From contig JAGCVW010000020.1 in assembly GCA_017962165.1 (NCBI GenBank), positions 1 to 45,305 on the forward strand: a DNA stretch of 45,305 nt. Direction: 5' to 3'. The position numbers and the translations under genes are program-made. Source of the stretch: Bacteroidales bacterium (GTDB lineage Bacteria; Bacteroidota; Bacteroidia; Bacteroidales; UBA932). Of the stretch, positions 15,582 through 23,522 are shown piece by piece. The notes beneath the pieces are model-generated. The model worked only from the letters and a program-made list of their open reading frames with translations, searched no databases and was not told where the DNA came from. Position 1 is the first letter of the stretch. Each line of letters begins with the position of its first letter.

Positions 15582-17517
15582 AAAGTTCTCCATCAAGGCC
15601 GACCGTCTGAGCGTGGAACGGGTCAAGGACCTCGTCGATGAGGCGGGCGGCTTCGAGGCGGGTGACAGATGATTGATTGCGAAGGGGCGTGTCAATCGAG
15701 TGCCCGGATATCCTTTCTATGAGTTCGACAAACGCCGCTCCGGTAAATGTGGCTGTCGAACTGTCATCGGCCATGCCGTAGTAATCCTTCAGGTACAGTT
15801 CATTGCGCTGCAGCTTGTCATTAATCCTGAAGCGCATTTCGTTGGACCAGCCTACCGTCTCGCCCTTGCCGCGCATGATGCCGGTTGAGCCTACGCGCTG
15901 CAGCACCAGGAAGTCGGGGCTGGATGGTTCGAGGTCCAGATACGGCTGGAGCCGGGCGCCGCCCTTGAGCAGCACTTCCTGCACGTCGCGCACGGAAACC
16001 TCACGCACTGCCTTGCGCTTGCGGATCGAAAGGGCGGCCAGCGCTCCAGCCGCCTGGCCCAGTTCCATGGTCACGGGCTGAAGGCGGGTAGATCCGTTTA
16101 TAAGGTTGGTCACCGATATGGACTTTTCAGCTACAAGCAGATTCTCCTTGCCTTTGGGAATCATCACGCCCAGCGGCACGGTGAAGGGCGCTATCTTCGG
16201 GAAATTAATCGCTATGCTCTGCCAGTCGGGATACTGGTAGTGATGGTGGTCGACTGGATAATCGCCGACAGCAATGCCGGTACGGTAGCCCTTGTAGTCG
16301 AAAGGCGAGGACGCTTCGTTTACGCTGAAGAGGTATTCGCCTTCGATGCGGCGCGACTCCCGGTGATATGGAATCAGAGGGAAGCGGTCCTCTGTAGGAT
16401 ACTGGTCGTCGGCGAGGCCATAGGTCGTGTAACCTATCTTTGTCTGGAGGTAGTACAGGAAACCCAGCGAGTGGAGTTTTGCCTGGGCGATGGCGGCTGC
16501 GCGCTCCTCCCGGGTCATGTCCACGAGGTTGACGTAGTAGTCGTTGCCGTAGATGGGCCAGTTGATCATAATCTCTCCGCCGGGCAGCAGTCCGTAGGAC
16601 ATCATCTCTTCGGCCGACCAGATCGTCTGGCCGGTGGTGTTTGCAACATTGTATTTGCTCTTGCAGCTGTTGTAGTAGCGGCTTTCGTCGTAGCCCTCCG
16701 GGCAGGCTATTGTCACATCGCGGCCGTAGTTTTTCAGGGTCATGACCATCGTCAGGTCCTGGACCACGTCGTTCGGGCCTATGGCCATCGATTCTCCCGC
16801 GTACGAAGGGGAGTCCATGCCAAGGCGGTAGGGGACGCCGGCGGCGCGGGCCACGTCGCCCAGCTCCGTGCAGTCGATCACTACATCCGCCTCGATCGTC
16901 CTCGCTCCGGACGGGGTGTCGAACGTGGCGCTCCAGCCGCCGGCTCCCCCGCTGATTTTCGAGAATATTGCTTCCTTTATGAGCGTTATATTATTATAGT
17001 TCGCGACCCAGTCCTCGAATATCTGCTCTGCGACCTTCGGACTGTAGAGAGTGTTGCTTACCCAGCCTGTCTTCAGGGCCGACAGGGAGCCGTAATGGAG
17101 CACTAGTGCATTGATAAATTCGCCGAACAGGCCCTGGCGCATTTTGTGGTTGCCGTCTGTGGCGCTCACGCCGGCCGAGGTAAGCATGCCTCCGAGCCAG
17201 GGCGTTTCTTCCGCGATGATGACATCCACTCCGAGCCTGGCGGCCTGAACGGCCGCGCACACGCCGCTGGAGCCGCCGCCGATGATCAGCACGGTTCCCG
17301 TGCCGTCGTCCGGGTCGACCGGAGTGGGCGGAGTGGGCGGAGTGGGCGGAGTGGGCGGAGTCACTTCGGTGGTATCCACCGGGACGTCAATCCCGATATT
17401 CGTGGAATCCACCGGCTCTATCACAGGCTCCTGCGGAGTCTGCTGCCCGACCGGTTCGGGGGAACACGCCAGCAGCAGCCCCGCCGCAAGCAGTGTCATC
17501 AATCTGCGGTTCATCAT
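15577..17517 (-). CDS. FAD-dependent oxidoreductase lipoprotein (FAD_oxidored family)
   Basis: A 646-residue exported protein. It begins with a lipoprotein signal (MTLLAAGLLLACS) and continues through an acidic, Thr/Pro-rich linker with a TPP repeat. The catalytic domain opens with the dinucleotide fold VLIIGGGSSGVCAAVQAARLG, followed by ETPWLGGMLTSAGV and ADVVIDCTELGDVARAAG. This arrangement fits the PF12831-type FAD oxidoreductases often annotated as xanthan-lyase-like in Bacteroidetes; the substrate is unknown. An exported flavoprotein must acquire FAD outside the cytosol or be exported folded, and a Tat system is present in the window, but the signal lacks a twin arginine followed by a typical Tat motif. 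A -7 box lies 4 nt upstream. Confidence 0.8.
   Translation of the reverse strand: MMNRRLMTLLAAGLLLACSPEPVGQQTPQEPVIEPVDSTNIGIDVPVDTTEVTPPTPPTPPTPPTPVDPDDGTGTVLIIGGGSSGVCAAVQAARLGVDVIIAEETPWLGGMLTSAGVSATDGNHKMRQGLFGEFINALVLHYGSLSALKTGWVSNTLYSPKVAEQIFEDWVANYNNITLIKEAIFSKISGGAGGWSATFDTPSGARTIEADVVIDCTELGDVARAAGVPYRLGMDSPSYAGESMAIGPNDVVQDLTMVMTLKNYGRDVTIACPEGYDESRYYNSCKSKYNVANTTGQTIWSAEEMMSYGLLPGGEIMINWPIYGNDYYVNLVDMTREERAAAIAQAKLHSLGFLYYLQTKIGYTTYGLADDQYPTEDRFPLIPYHRESRRIEGEYLFSVNEASSPFDYKGYRTGIAVGDYPVDHHHYQYPDWQSIAINFPKIAPFTVPLGVMIPKGKENLLVAEKSISVTNLINGSTRLQPVTMELGQAAGALAALSIRKRKAVREVSVRDVQEVLLKGGARLQPYLDLEPSSPDFLVLQRVGSTGIMRGKGETVGWSNEMRFRINDKLQRNELYLKDYYGMADDSSTATFTGAAFVELIERISGHSIDTPLRNQSSVTRLEAARLIDEVLDPFHAQTVGLDGELL
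17321..17360 (-). repeat. 9-bp tandem repeat coding for a TPP linker
   Basis: Four direct copies of GGAGTGGGC plus a partial fifth. They encode the repeated Thr-Pro-Pro linker between the lipidated N-terminus and the FAD domain. Because the unit is a multiple of 3, slippage would change linker length without breaking the frame. Confidence 0.85.
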
Positions 17518-17521
17518 AAGA

Positions 17522-17529
17522 CAAAGATA
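17522..17529 (-). promoter_or_regulatory. -7 box for the FAD lipoprotein gene
   Basis: Minus strand TATCTTTG, 4 nt before the ATG at 17517. The hairpin at 17532-17581 occupies the position where the -33 element should be. Confidence 0.45.
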
Positions 17530-17531
17530 TA

Positions 17532-17581
17532 AAAAGTTGATACATCTTCCTACGCGGCGGCAGGGAGATGTATCAACTTTT
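17532..17581 (-). terminator. 50-bp hairpin (repeat family 2, copy 2), probable terminator of mdh
   Basis: Arms of 20 nt (AAAAGTTGATACATCTTCCT at 17532-17551 against 17562-17581, one G-U position) with a 10-nt loop, followed on the minus strand by TTTTTATA. The stem is almost the same as at 9812-9861 (AAAAGTTG, two variable bases, ACATCT, Y, CCT), and both copies lie just after the stop of a minus-strand gene. Confidence 0.65.
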
Positions 17582-17592
17582 GAAACAGCCTG

Positions 17593-18579
17593 CTAGAGGT
17601 TGGGATTCTCCTTCTTCCAGTCGGCGACTGCAGGAACGATTCCGAGCTCGATGATCTCGTCGCGCATCTTGCAGAGGTGTGCGTAGGAAGCGTCGAGTGC
17701 TGCGAGTTCCTCAGGAGTACCGGTGGGCTCTACGAAGTGAACGCCGGTCTTGTCGATCGTGGTCGGCATGGCCATCATCACGTTCTTGAACTTGCCGTTG
17801 TTGACGTAAGTACCGGCAGGGAGTGTGAAGGGAGCGCCGCCCATCGAGGCCTCGATCATCTTGATCGCGCAGTAGGCAGGGCTCTGGAAGGAGCTGCGGC
17901 CGCGTAGTTTGATGATTGCGGAGCCGCCCTGGATGGTGTTCTGCTTGATCTCGGCGAAACGTTCGGGGGTCAGACCCATCTCAGCGAGGGGTTTTCCGTC
18001 GACCTTGACCTGAGAGGCGAAGACTGCCATCTGCTCGCCGTGGCCGCCGTAGGTGTGGGCTCCGGTAACCGAACTCTGAGGTACTCCGAACTCCTTGGCG
18101 AGGTTGCTCTGGAGACGGGTGCTGTCCAGGGCTGCGAGGGAGGTCAGCTGGTTGGGCTTCAGGCCGGAGTGGATCAGGGCCGTAAGGGCGGTGACGTCTG
18201 CCGGGTTGAAGATCACGACGACATGCTTTACGTCCGGGCAGTACTTCTTGATGTAGTCGCCGAATTCAGCGGCGATCTGGCAGTTGCCCTTGAGAAGATC
18301 CTCGCGGGTCATGCCTTCCTTGCGGGGTGCGCCGCCCGAAGAGACGATGTACTTCGCGTCCTTGAACGCGACGGCCGGATCGACCGTCCAGGTGATGTTG
18401 GCGTTCTCGAAGCCGCAGTGATACATTTCTTCCGCTACGCCGTGGACACCGGGCTCGAAGATATCATAGAGGCAGATGTTGGGCGTAAGACCGAGCATAA
18501 GCGCGGTCTGGGCCATGTTGGAACCGATCATTCCGCCGGCGCCGACGATGGTCAACTTTTCATTGGTCAGGTACTTCAT
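17593..18579 (-). CDS. mdh: Malate dehydrogenase
   Basis: A 328-residue NAD(P)-dependent malate/oxaloacetate dehydrogenase of the Bacteroides type. It begins MKYLTNEKLTIVGAGGMIGS with the nucleotide-binding GAGGMIG (residues 13-19). It then shows YIVSSGGAPRKEGMTREDLLKGN (substrate-loop arginines), VVVIFNPADVT, LDSTRLQSNLAKEFG, and the catalytic His region THTYGGHGEQMAVF (as AHTYGGHGEQM here), ending ADWKKENPNL. In Bacteroidales it runs the reductive branch to fumarate and succinate. I start at the ATG at 18579 since the frame upstream runs into the promoter region. Hairpin 17532-17581 follows the stop. Confidence 0.95.
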   Translation of the reverse strand: MKYLTNEKLTIVGAGGMIGSNMAQTALMLGLTPNICLYDIFEPGVHGVAEEMYHCGFENANITWTVDPAVAFKDAKYIVSSGGAPRKEGMTREDLLKGNCQIAAEFGDYIKKYCPDVKHVVVIFNPADVTALTALIHSGLKPNQLTSLAALDSTRLQSNLAKEFGVPQSSVTGAHTYGGHGEQMAVFASQVKVDGKPLAEMGLTPERFAEIKQNTIQGGSAIIKLRGRSSFQSPAYCAIKMIEASMGGAPFTLPAGTYVNNGKFKNVMMAMPTTIDKTGVHFVEPTGTPEELAALDASYAHLCKMRDEIIELGIVPAVADWKKENPNL

Positions 18580-18615
18580 AATGGTATAATGTGTTACAGT
18601 ATTTGCAAAGCCTCG

Positions 18616-18623
18616 CAAATTTA
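18616..18623 (-). promoter_or_regulatory. -7 box for mdh
   Basis: Minus strand TAAATTTG, 36 nt before the mdh ATG. It is divergent from the box at 18635-18642. Confidence 0.45.
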
Positions 18624-18634
18624 GCAAAAATCAC

Positions 18635-18642
18635 TATATTTG
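18635..18642 (+). promoter_or_regulatory. -7 box for the phosphopantetheinyl transferase gene
   Basis: TATATTTG, 19 nt before the ATG at 18662, giving a short leader. Confidence 0.45.
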
Positions 18643-18661
18643 CAGCGGATTATAAACCTTT

Positions 18662-19303
18662 ATGGCACTTTTTCTGACAAAAGACTTAGACGACCCTGTG
18701 CACTTGCGCATCGGTGTCTGGCAAATCTCGGAGAGCGAGGCAGAGCTTCGCGCAATGACGTCCATCCCCTCAGACGAACTTGAGGAAATCTCTTACATAA
18801 AAAGCGAAACGCTAAGGAAACAGAAGCTGGCCGTCCGCGCCCTTCTGGATGCGATGTTCGAAGATAAGGTATACCTGTCACACCACGACAACGGCAAGCC
18901 CTATATCGAGAACGACGCCACCAACATCAGCATCACACACACCGATAAATACGTAGCGATCATCCTCTCGACCGAGGCCGAGGTGGGAATCGACTGCGAG
19001 TCCCTGGACCGTGACTTCTCAGCCGTTGAGAAGAAGGCCCTTTCGGAAGATGAAATCGACGATCTCGACGACAACAAGCGCAACGAGCAGCTTGCAATTT
19101 ACTGGTGCTCCAAGGAAGCCATCTACAAGCTCACTTCGCAGTACGACGTAAACTTCGCCGAGCAGATCGAGCTCGACAATTTCCGTTTCCGCGACGAAGG
19201 CGACCTCGACGCCACCTTCACCGACGACGACGGTTACGAGCAGGAGTATGAACTCCATTATTTCACCTTCGACCGCCACGTACTGGTGTGGGTAAGCGAT
19301 TAA
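18662..19303 (+). CDS. 4'-phosphopantetheinyl transferase (Sfp-type)
   Basis: A 213-residue enzyme that moves phosphopantetheine from CoA to a carrier-protein serine. The metal-binding motif is EVGIDCESLDR (Asp111, Glu113), and the second signature is WCSKEAIYK (residues 148-156, Glu152). The N-terminal half contains NGKPYIENDATNISITHTDKYVAI (about 77-100), the substrate-proximal strand and His. Its length is close to Sfp rather than to short AcpS. It may serve fatty-acid ACP or a secondary pathway; no synthase is nearby. It appears monocistronic, with a terminator-like hairpin downstream. Confidence 0.92.
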   Translation: MALFLTKDLDDPVHLRIGVWQISESEAELRAMTSIPSDELEEISYIKSETLRKQKLAVRALLDAMFEDKVYLSHHDNGKPYIENDATNISITHTDKYVAIILSTEAEVGIDCESLDRDFSAVEKKALSEDEIDDLDDNKRNEQLAIYWCSKEAIYKLTSQYDVNFAEQIELDNFRFRDEGDLDATFTDDDGYEQEYELHYFTFDRHVLVWVSD

Positions 19304-19351
19304 AAGAGTTATCCACAAACCGCCTTCCGGCGCGTAACAAAAAAGTTATCG

Positions 19352-19370
19352 ATTTAGAACAATTCTAAAT
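19352..19370. promoter_or_regulatory. Perfect 8-bp palindrome, candidate operator
   Basis: ATTTAGAA-CAA-TTCTAAAT, a perfect inverted repeat typical in size of a dimeric repressor site, inside the DnaA-box pair. It does not resemble the NrdR box that I know. Confidence 0.4.
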
Positions 19371-19385
19371 TAGACTTAAGGCTAG

Positions 19386-19415
19386 ATCCCTGTTTGTCAA
19401 CGACATAACAGGGAT
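19386..19415 (+). terminator. Hairpin after the phosphopantetheinyl transferase gene
   Basis: ATCCCTGTT (19386-19394) pairs with AACAGGGAT (19407-19415), with additional GTC/GAC pairing inside, followed by TTTTGCGTTTTT. It is compatible with an intrinsic terminator for the upstream gene. Confidence 0.55.
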
Positions 19416-19452
19416 TTTGCGTTTTTGTGGATAACTTTTTCCGGTGGATTGC

Positions 19453-19484
19453 TTGCTAATTAGAGGAAGCTTGTTCTATCTTTG
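19453..19484 (+). promoter_or_regulatory. Promoter of nrdDG
   Basis: TTG at 19453-19455, a 21-bp spacer and TATCTTTG at 19477-19484. The predicted leader is about 70 nt and carries a small hairpin, TCCTTGC/GCAAGGA at 19513-19538, followed by an A run. Confidence 0.6.
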
Positions 19485-19558
19485 TACATACCAATTAAAA
19501 TAATTGAAGCCATCCTTGCTCTCCTAAATCGGCAAGGACAAAAAATATTCGCCACATT

Positions 19559-21766
19559 ATGATACAGACTGTTATCAAAAGAGACGGCCGCAAGGTCGAA
19601 TTCAACAACCAGAAGATAGTCGCGGCCATCCTCAAGGCAATGGATATAACCGAGGCCGGACAAGACATAGTTCTCGCTGCCAAGATCGCCGACACCATCT
19701 CGAAGTCAGGTAAGGCCGAGATGAGCGTGGAGGAGATCCAGGACTGCGTCGAGATGGAGCTCATGAAGAGCCCGCGCAAGGAAGTGGCAAGGGCCTATAT
19801 CGCCTACCGCAACCAGCGCAACCTCGCCCGTAAGGCGAAGACCAACGAGATCTTCCAGGAGATCATCGATGCCCAGGCAAACGATATTACCAGGGAGAAT
19901 GCGAACATGAACGCAGACACCCCTGCCGGCATGATGATGAAGTTCGCTTCGGAGGCGACAAAATCCTATGTGGACGAATGCCTCCTCTCCGAAGACGTAA
20001 GGGAAGCCGTGGCCGGAAACTACATCCACATCCACGACAAGGACTACTATCCTACCAAGTCCCTTACCTGCATCCAGCACCCTCTGGATCTCATCCTCGA
20101 GCACGGACTCAAGGCCGGTCACGGCGAGTCCCGTCCCGCGAAGAGGATCGAGACCGCTTCGGTGCTGGCATGCATCTCGATGGAGACCGTCCAGAACGAA
20201 ATGCACGGCGGTCAGGCCATCCCCGCCTTCGATTTCTACCTCGCTCCTTTCGTACGCAAAACTTATGAGGAAGAAATCGACAAGGTCAGCGCCATGATGA
20301 ACGCCGACTTCTCGGAGCTCAAGGGTGCCCCCATCGACGACTATCTCAAGCGCGACCTCGTAGGTCTCCAGGGTAAGGAGCGCGCCATGCAGCACGCCAT
20401 CAACCAGACCGTCGGCCGCGTCCACCAGGCTATGGAGGCGTTCGTACACAATATGAACACCATCCACAGCCGCGGCGGAAACCAGGTCGTGTTCTCGTCC
20501 ATCAACTACGGAACCGACACCTCCGCGGAGGGCCGCTGCATCATCCGCGAAATCCTTAACACAACCTATGAAGGCGTGGGCAACGGCAGCACCGCCATCT
20601 TCCCCATCCAGATCTGGAAGAAGAAGAAGGGAGTGAGCTATCTCCCCGGCGACCGCAACTACGATCTCTACAAGTTCGCCTGCAAGGTGACTGCCCGTCG
20701 TTTCTTCCCCAATTTCCTTAACCTCGACGCAACCTACAACCAGGACGACGCCTGGAAGGAAGACGACCCGAAGCGCTATGTCCACGAAGTGCCCACCATG
20801 GGCTGCCGCACCCGTGTCTACGGTAACAAGTTCGGCCCGAAGACCTCCATCGGCCGCGGTAACCTCAGCTTCACCACTATCAACATCGTCAAGCTCGCCA
20901 TCGAGTGCATGAGCATCGAAGACAAGGACACCAGGATCCAGAAGTTCTTCCAGAAACTCGACTGGGCTCTCGAAATCGCAGCCAAGCAGCTCAACGAGCG
21001 CTTCGACTTCCAGAAGACCGCCCTTAAGAAGCAGTTTCCTCTGCTCATGAACGGCCTCTGGCTCGGCAGCGAGAAGCTGGACGACAACGACACCATCGAG
21101 AGCGTGATGAACCAGGGAACCCTCTCCATCGGTTTCATCGGCCTCGCCGAGTGCCTCATCGCCCTTATCGGCAAGCACCACGGAGAGAGCGAAGAGGCCC
21201 AGGATCTCGGTCTCAGGATTGTCTCCCACATGGCTGAGAAGATCAACGGCTTCGCCGAGACTTACCAGCACAACTTCACCTTCCTCGCCACTCCGGCGGA
21301 GGGTCTTTCGGGAGCCTTCACCCGCAGGGACAAGAAGACCTTCGGTGTCCTGCCCGGCATCACCGACAAGGACTACTACACCAACTCCTCACACGTCCCC
21401 GTTTACTATCACTGCACCCCCGAGCACAAAGCCAGGATCGAAGGCCCGTACAACAAATACGAGAACGCAGGCCACATCTTCTATGTGGAGATCGACGGCG
21501 ACGCCACCCACAACCCGGAGGCCATCATGCAGATAGTAGACCTGATGGACAAGTACGATATCGGCTACGGCTCGGTGAACCACAACCGCAACCGCTGCCT
21601 CGACTGCGGCTATGAGGATTCGACCGAAGGCCTCGCCGAGTGCCCTCACTGCCACGGCCACCACATCGATACCCTCCAGCGTATCACCGGTTACCTTGTC
21701 GGAACCACCAACAGGTGGAACAGCGCCAAGCTCGCGGAACTCAAAGACCGCGTGGTCCACAAATGA
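19559..21766 (+). CDS. nrdD: Anaerobic ribonucleoside-triphosphate reductase, class III
   Basis: A 735-residue glycyl-radical enzyme that reduces ribonucleoside triphosphates to deoxy forms without oxygen. The N-terminus is an ATP-cone (VIKRDGRKVEFNNQKIVAAI, within residues 1-90) that senses the dATP/ATP ratio. The C-terminus carries a zinc site with Cys680, Cys683, Cys695 and Cys698, followed by the radical loop RITGYLVGTTNRWN with Gly711 as the radical residue. The barrel in between contains HIHDKDYY and SRGGNQVVFSSINYGTDTS. It overlaps nrdG by 4 nt. The leader and upstream gap are unusually palindrome-rich, with two DnaA boxes. Confidence 0.97.
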   Translation: MIQTVIKRDGRKVEFNNQKIVAAILKAMDITEAGQDIVLAAKIADTISKSGKAEMSVEEIQDCVEMELMKSPRKEVARAYIAYRNQRNLARKAKTNEIFQEIIDAQANDITRENANMNADTPAGMMMKFASEATKSYVDECLLSEDVREAVAGNYIHIHDKDYYPTKSLTCIQHPLDLILEHGLKAGHGESRPAKRIETASVLACISMETVQNEMHGGQAIPAFDFYLAPFVRKTYEEEIDKVSAMMNADFSELKGAPIDDYLKRDLVGLQGKERAMQHAINQTVGRVHQAMEAFVHNMNTIHSRGGNQVVFSSINYGTDTSAEGRCIIREILNTTYEGVGNGSTAIFPIQIWKKKKGVSYLPGDRNYDLYKFACKVTARRFFPNFLNLDATYNQDDAWKEDDPKRYVHEVPTMGCRTRVYGNKFGPKTSIGRGNLSFTTINIVKLAIECMSIEDKDTRIQKFFQKLDWALEIAAKQLNERFDFQKTALKKQFPLLMNGLWLGSEKLDDNDTIESVMNQGTLSIGFIGLAECLIALIGKHHGESEEAQDLGLRIVSHMAEKINGFAETYQHNFTFLATPAEGLSGAFTRRDKKTFGVLPGITDKDYYTNSSHVPVYYHCTPEHKARIEGPYNKYENAGHIFYVEIDGDATHNPEAIMQIVDLMDKYDIGYGSVNHNRNRCLDCGYEDSTEGLAECPHCHGHHIDTLQRITGYLVGTTNRWNSAKLAELKDRVVHK

Positions 21767-22269
21767 TGAAAATCAGCGTACTGGACATAGTACACCAGAC
21801 AATGGCGGACGGACCCGGATTCCGTACCGCCATTTATTGTGCGGGCTGCGACCATGCCTGCCCGGGTTGCCATAACCCGCAGTCGTGGAATATCAACAAC
21901 GGCCACTGGATGGAGATCGACGAGCTGATGGAGATCATCAAGGCCGATTCTATGTCCAATGTCACCTTCACCGGCGGCGACCCGTTCTGTCAGGTAGACG
22001 CGTTCACGGAGCTTGCGCGCAGGATCAAGGCCGAGACGACCAAGAACATATGGTGCTGGACCGGCTATACTATCGAAGAAATTCAGGCGGACGAACATCT
22101 CTCCCAGATGCTGCCCTATATCGACACCCTGGTCGACGGGCCGTTCATCCTGGCGCAGCGCGACACTACCCTTCTTTTCAGGGGCAGCCCCAACCAAAGA
22201 ATCATACATCTCACTCCGGTGGAGGAAGATGTATGTCCTGGTGCTGTCGAGCTTGTAAAGCCCAGATAG
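21763..22269 (+). CDS. nrdG: Anaerobic ribonucleotide reductase activating protein (radical SAM)
   Basis: A 167-168-residue activase that uses a [4Fe-4S] cluster and SAM to generate the glycyl radical on NrdD. Counting from the second ATG at 21766, the cluster motif C-x3-C-x2-C is Cys28-Cys32-Cys35 within CDHACPGCHNPQSW. TFTGGDPF is the GGE-like SAM-binding strand, with Asp in the third position. There are two adjacent ATGs at 21763 and 21766; the first overlaps the nrdD stop as ATGA, and either may be used. The pair forms a normal nrdDG operon. Confidence 0.96.
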   Translation: MMKISVLDIVHQTMADGPGFRTAIYCAGCDHACPGCHNPQSWNINNGHWMEIDELMEIIKADSMSNVTFTGGDPFCQVDAFTELARRIKAETTKNIWCWTGYTIEEIQADEHLSQMLPYIDTLVDGPFILAQRDTTLLFRGSPNQRIIHLTPVEEDVCPGAVELVKPR

Positions 22270-22270
22270 A

Positions 22271-23521
22271 TTAGAGATTGAACCTGATGCCGGCTTCTAC
22301 GCTGAACATCAAAGGCTTGTCTGTCCTGATGCTCTTGGGCTGGTCTCCCGGGAAGTAGTACTTCACACTTGGATCCACATAAAGGCCGATAAGGTCAGAG
22401 ACCCTGAATTCCACACCGAGACCTCCGAAAACACCATACTGCAGCGACGGCACTTTCTCAGTGAAGATAGGCGCAGCGCTGTCCGCATAGATGTAGTACT
22501 TGCTGGAGATTGCCTTCTCGATGCTTCCTCCCGCATAGCAGTAGAACAGAAGGGTCTTGCTGTCTACCACGTCGTAGGACAGGCTGACCGGAACTCCGAT
22601 GTACTGCATATTGTGAGTGAAAGTTCCTTCTGCGGTCTTGTACTTGCCCTGGAAAGTCCTGACGAGGAATGACCAGTCTACTCCTGCGCTGACGGCCAGC
22701 TTTTCGGCGAAGTGATAACGGGCGCCGATACCGAACGATACCGGGATGCCGTAAATCGAAACGCTGGTCTCCTGCAGTCCTGCTGAAGGAAGTCCGCTGG
22801 AGAAGGCCGTGCGGGTGCTGTTGAAGTGCTCGTCATTTCCGCCGACAATGCCTCCGGCCTGGAGGGCCACCCTGCGGGCGGGCCTTGCGGAGCCGGCCGA
22901 TTCTTCCGCTTCGATTGCATTCCAGAAATCCTGGGACGACTGCTTGTCATCAGCGACCTGATCGTTTGAGGCCTGATTGGGGGCGGGCATGACAGACTCG
23001 CCGCCCTCGGCGCTGCGCGCCTCTGCGCTCGATTCTGATACGGTGCTGACCGATTGATCGTCACCACCGACCTGATCGGTGGTCTGGGATGCCAGATCGG
23101 AGTCGGACATGACGAAGGTGTCCGGCAGGACGGAGATCTGATCGGGAGTCTGGATTTCTTTCGGGACGAAGCCGGCGCGGGAAGATTTGGCTGCCGGGGC
23201 CACGGTTACGGGCTCTTCAACTGCCTGCGCGACGGGGCCTGACGGCTGATCAACGGCGGCGATGATTTGTTCGCCCGATTCTATGATAGTTTTTTCAGTA
23301 GTACCGACATACAGTACTGCGGCGATTGCGGCAGCTGCAAATGCAAACGCAGGCGCGCCCCAGAGTAGCCATGACCGACGGGGTGCGGCTGCGGCGGCAG
23401 GAGCCGCGGAGGCGAGACGCGCGGACACAGCCTTCCAGGCGCCGCGCGGTGCTTTCACCGCGGCGTCTTCGAGCGCCTCCCTGAAGAGGAGGTCGAGGTC
23501 TTTATTTGTGTCTTTACGCAT
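22271..23521 (-). CDS. Predicted dual-membrane anti-sigma/outer-membrane beta-barrel protein (Dma-like)
   Basis: A 416-residue protein with three zones. Residues 1-50 are a charged cytoplasmic segment resembling a short anti-sigma domain (DLDLLFREALEDAAVKAPRGAWKAVSARL). Residues 51-73 are a single hydrophobic helix. About 165 residues of low-complexity Ala/Ser/Glu/Gln periplasmic linker follow, and residues ~240-416 are an eight-stranded-type barrel (GIPVSFGIGARYHFAEKLAVSAGVDW ... LMFSVEAGIRFNL) ending in an outer-membrane-like C-terminus. It follows an ECF sigma gene by 1 nt. Proteins of this plan in Bacteroides thetaiotaomicron (Dma) anchor in both membranes and hold an ECF factor. The function here is inferred from layout; the barrel may sense envelope state. 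Confidence 0.75.
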   Translation of the reverse strand: MRKDTNKDLDLLFREALEDAAVKAPRGAWKAVSARLASAAPAAAAAPRRSWLLWGAPAFAFAAAAIAAVLYVGTTEKTIIESGEQIIAAVDQPSGPVAQAVEEPVTVAPAAKSSRAGFVPKEIQTPDQISVLPDTFVMSDSDLASQTTDQVGGDDQSVSTVSESSAEARSAEGGESVMPAPNQASNDQVADDKQSSQDFWNAIEAEESAGSARPARRVALQAGGIVGGNDEHFNSTRTAFSSGLPSAGLQETSVSIYGIPVSFGIGARYHFAEKLAVSAGVDWSFLVRTFQGKYKTAEGTFTHNMQYIGVPVSLSYDVVDSKTLLFYCYAGGSIEKAISSKYYIYADSAAPIFTEKVPSLQYGVFGGLGVEFRVSDLIGLYVDPSVKYYFPGDQPKSIRTDKPLMFSVEAGIRFNL

Positions 23522-23522
23522 C

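Larger units (their letters stand above)
19307..19436. promoter_or_regulatory. Inverted pair of perfect DnaA boxes before nrdD
   Basis: The gap holds a 13-bp perfect inverted repeat, AGTTATCCACAAA (19307-19319) and TTTGTGGATAACT (19424-19436). Each arm contains the consensus DnaA box TTATCCACA (19309-19317 on +, 19426-19434 on -). Two further palindromes lie between them. The position, just upstream of the nrdD promoter, would suit DnaA control of dNTP synthesis; binding is not shown. Confidence 0.5.

Noticed and set aside
17321..17360. CRISPR-like direct repeats
   Set aside because: The units are 9 bp without spacers and encode a Pro-rich linker; no cas genes are present anywhere in the window.
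19304..19558. Chromosomal replication origin at the DnaA-box gap
   Set aside because: Only two boxes, no DnaA gene, no clear AT-rich unwinding region and ordinary operons on both sides; kept as a regulatory candidate instead.
19706..21271. 521-codon open frame on - inside nrdD
   Set aside because: Shadow of nrdD codon bias; its Leu/Val/Asp/His-rich content is typical of antisense translation.
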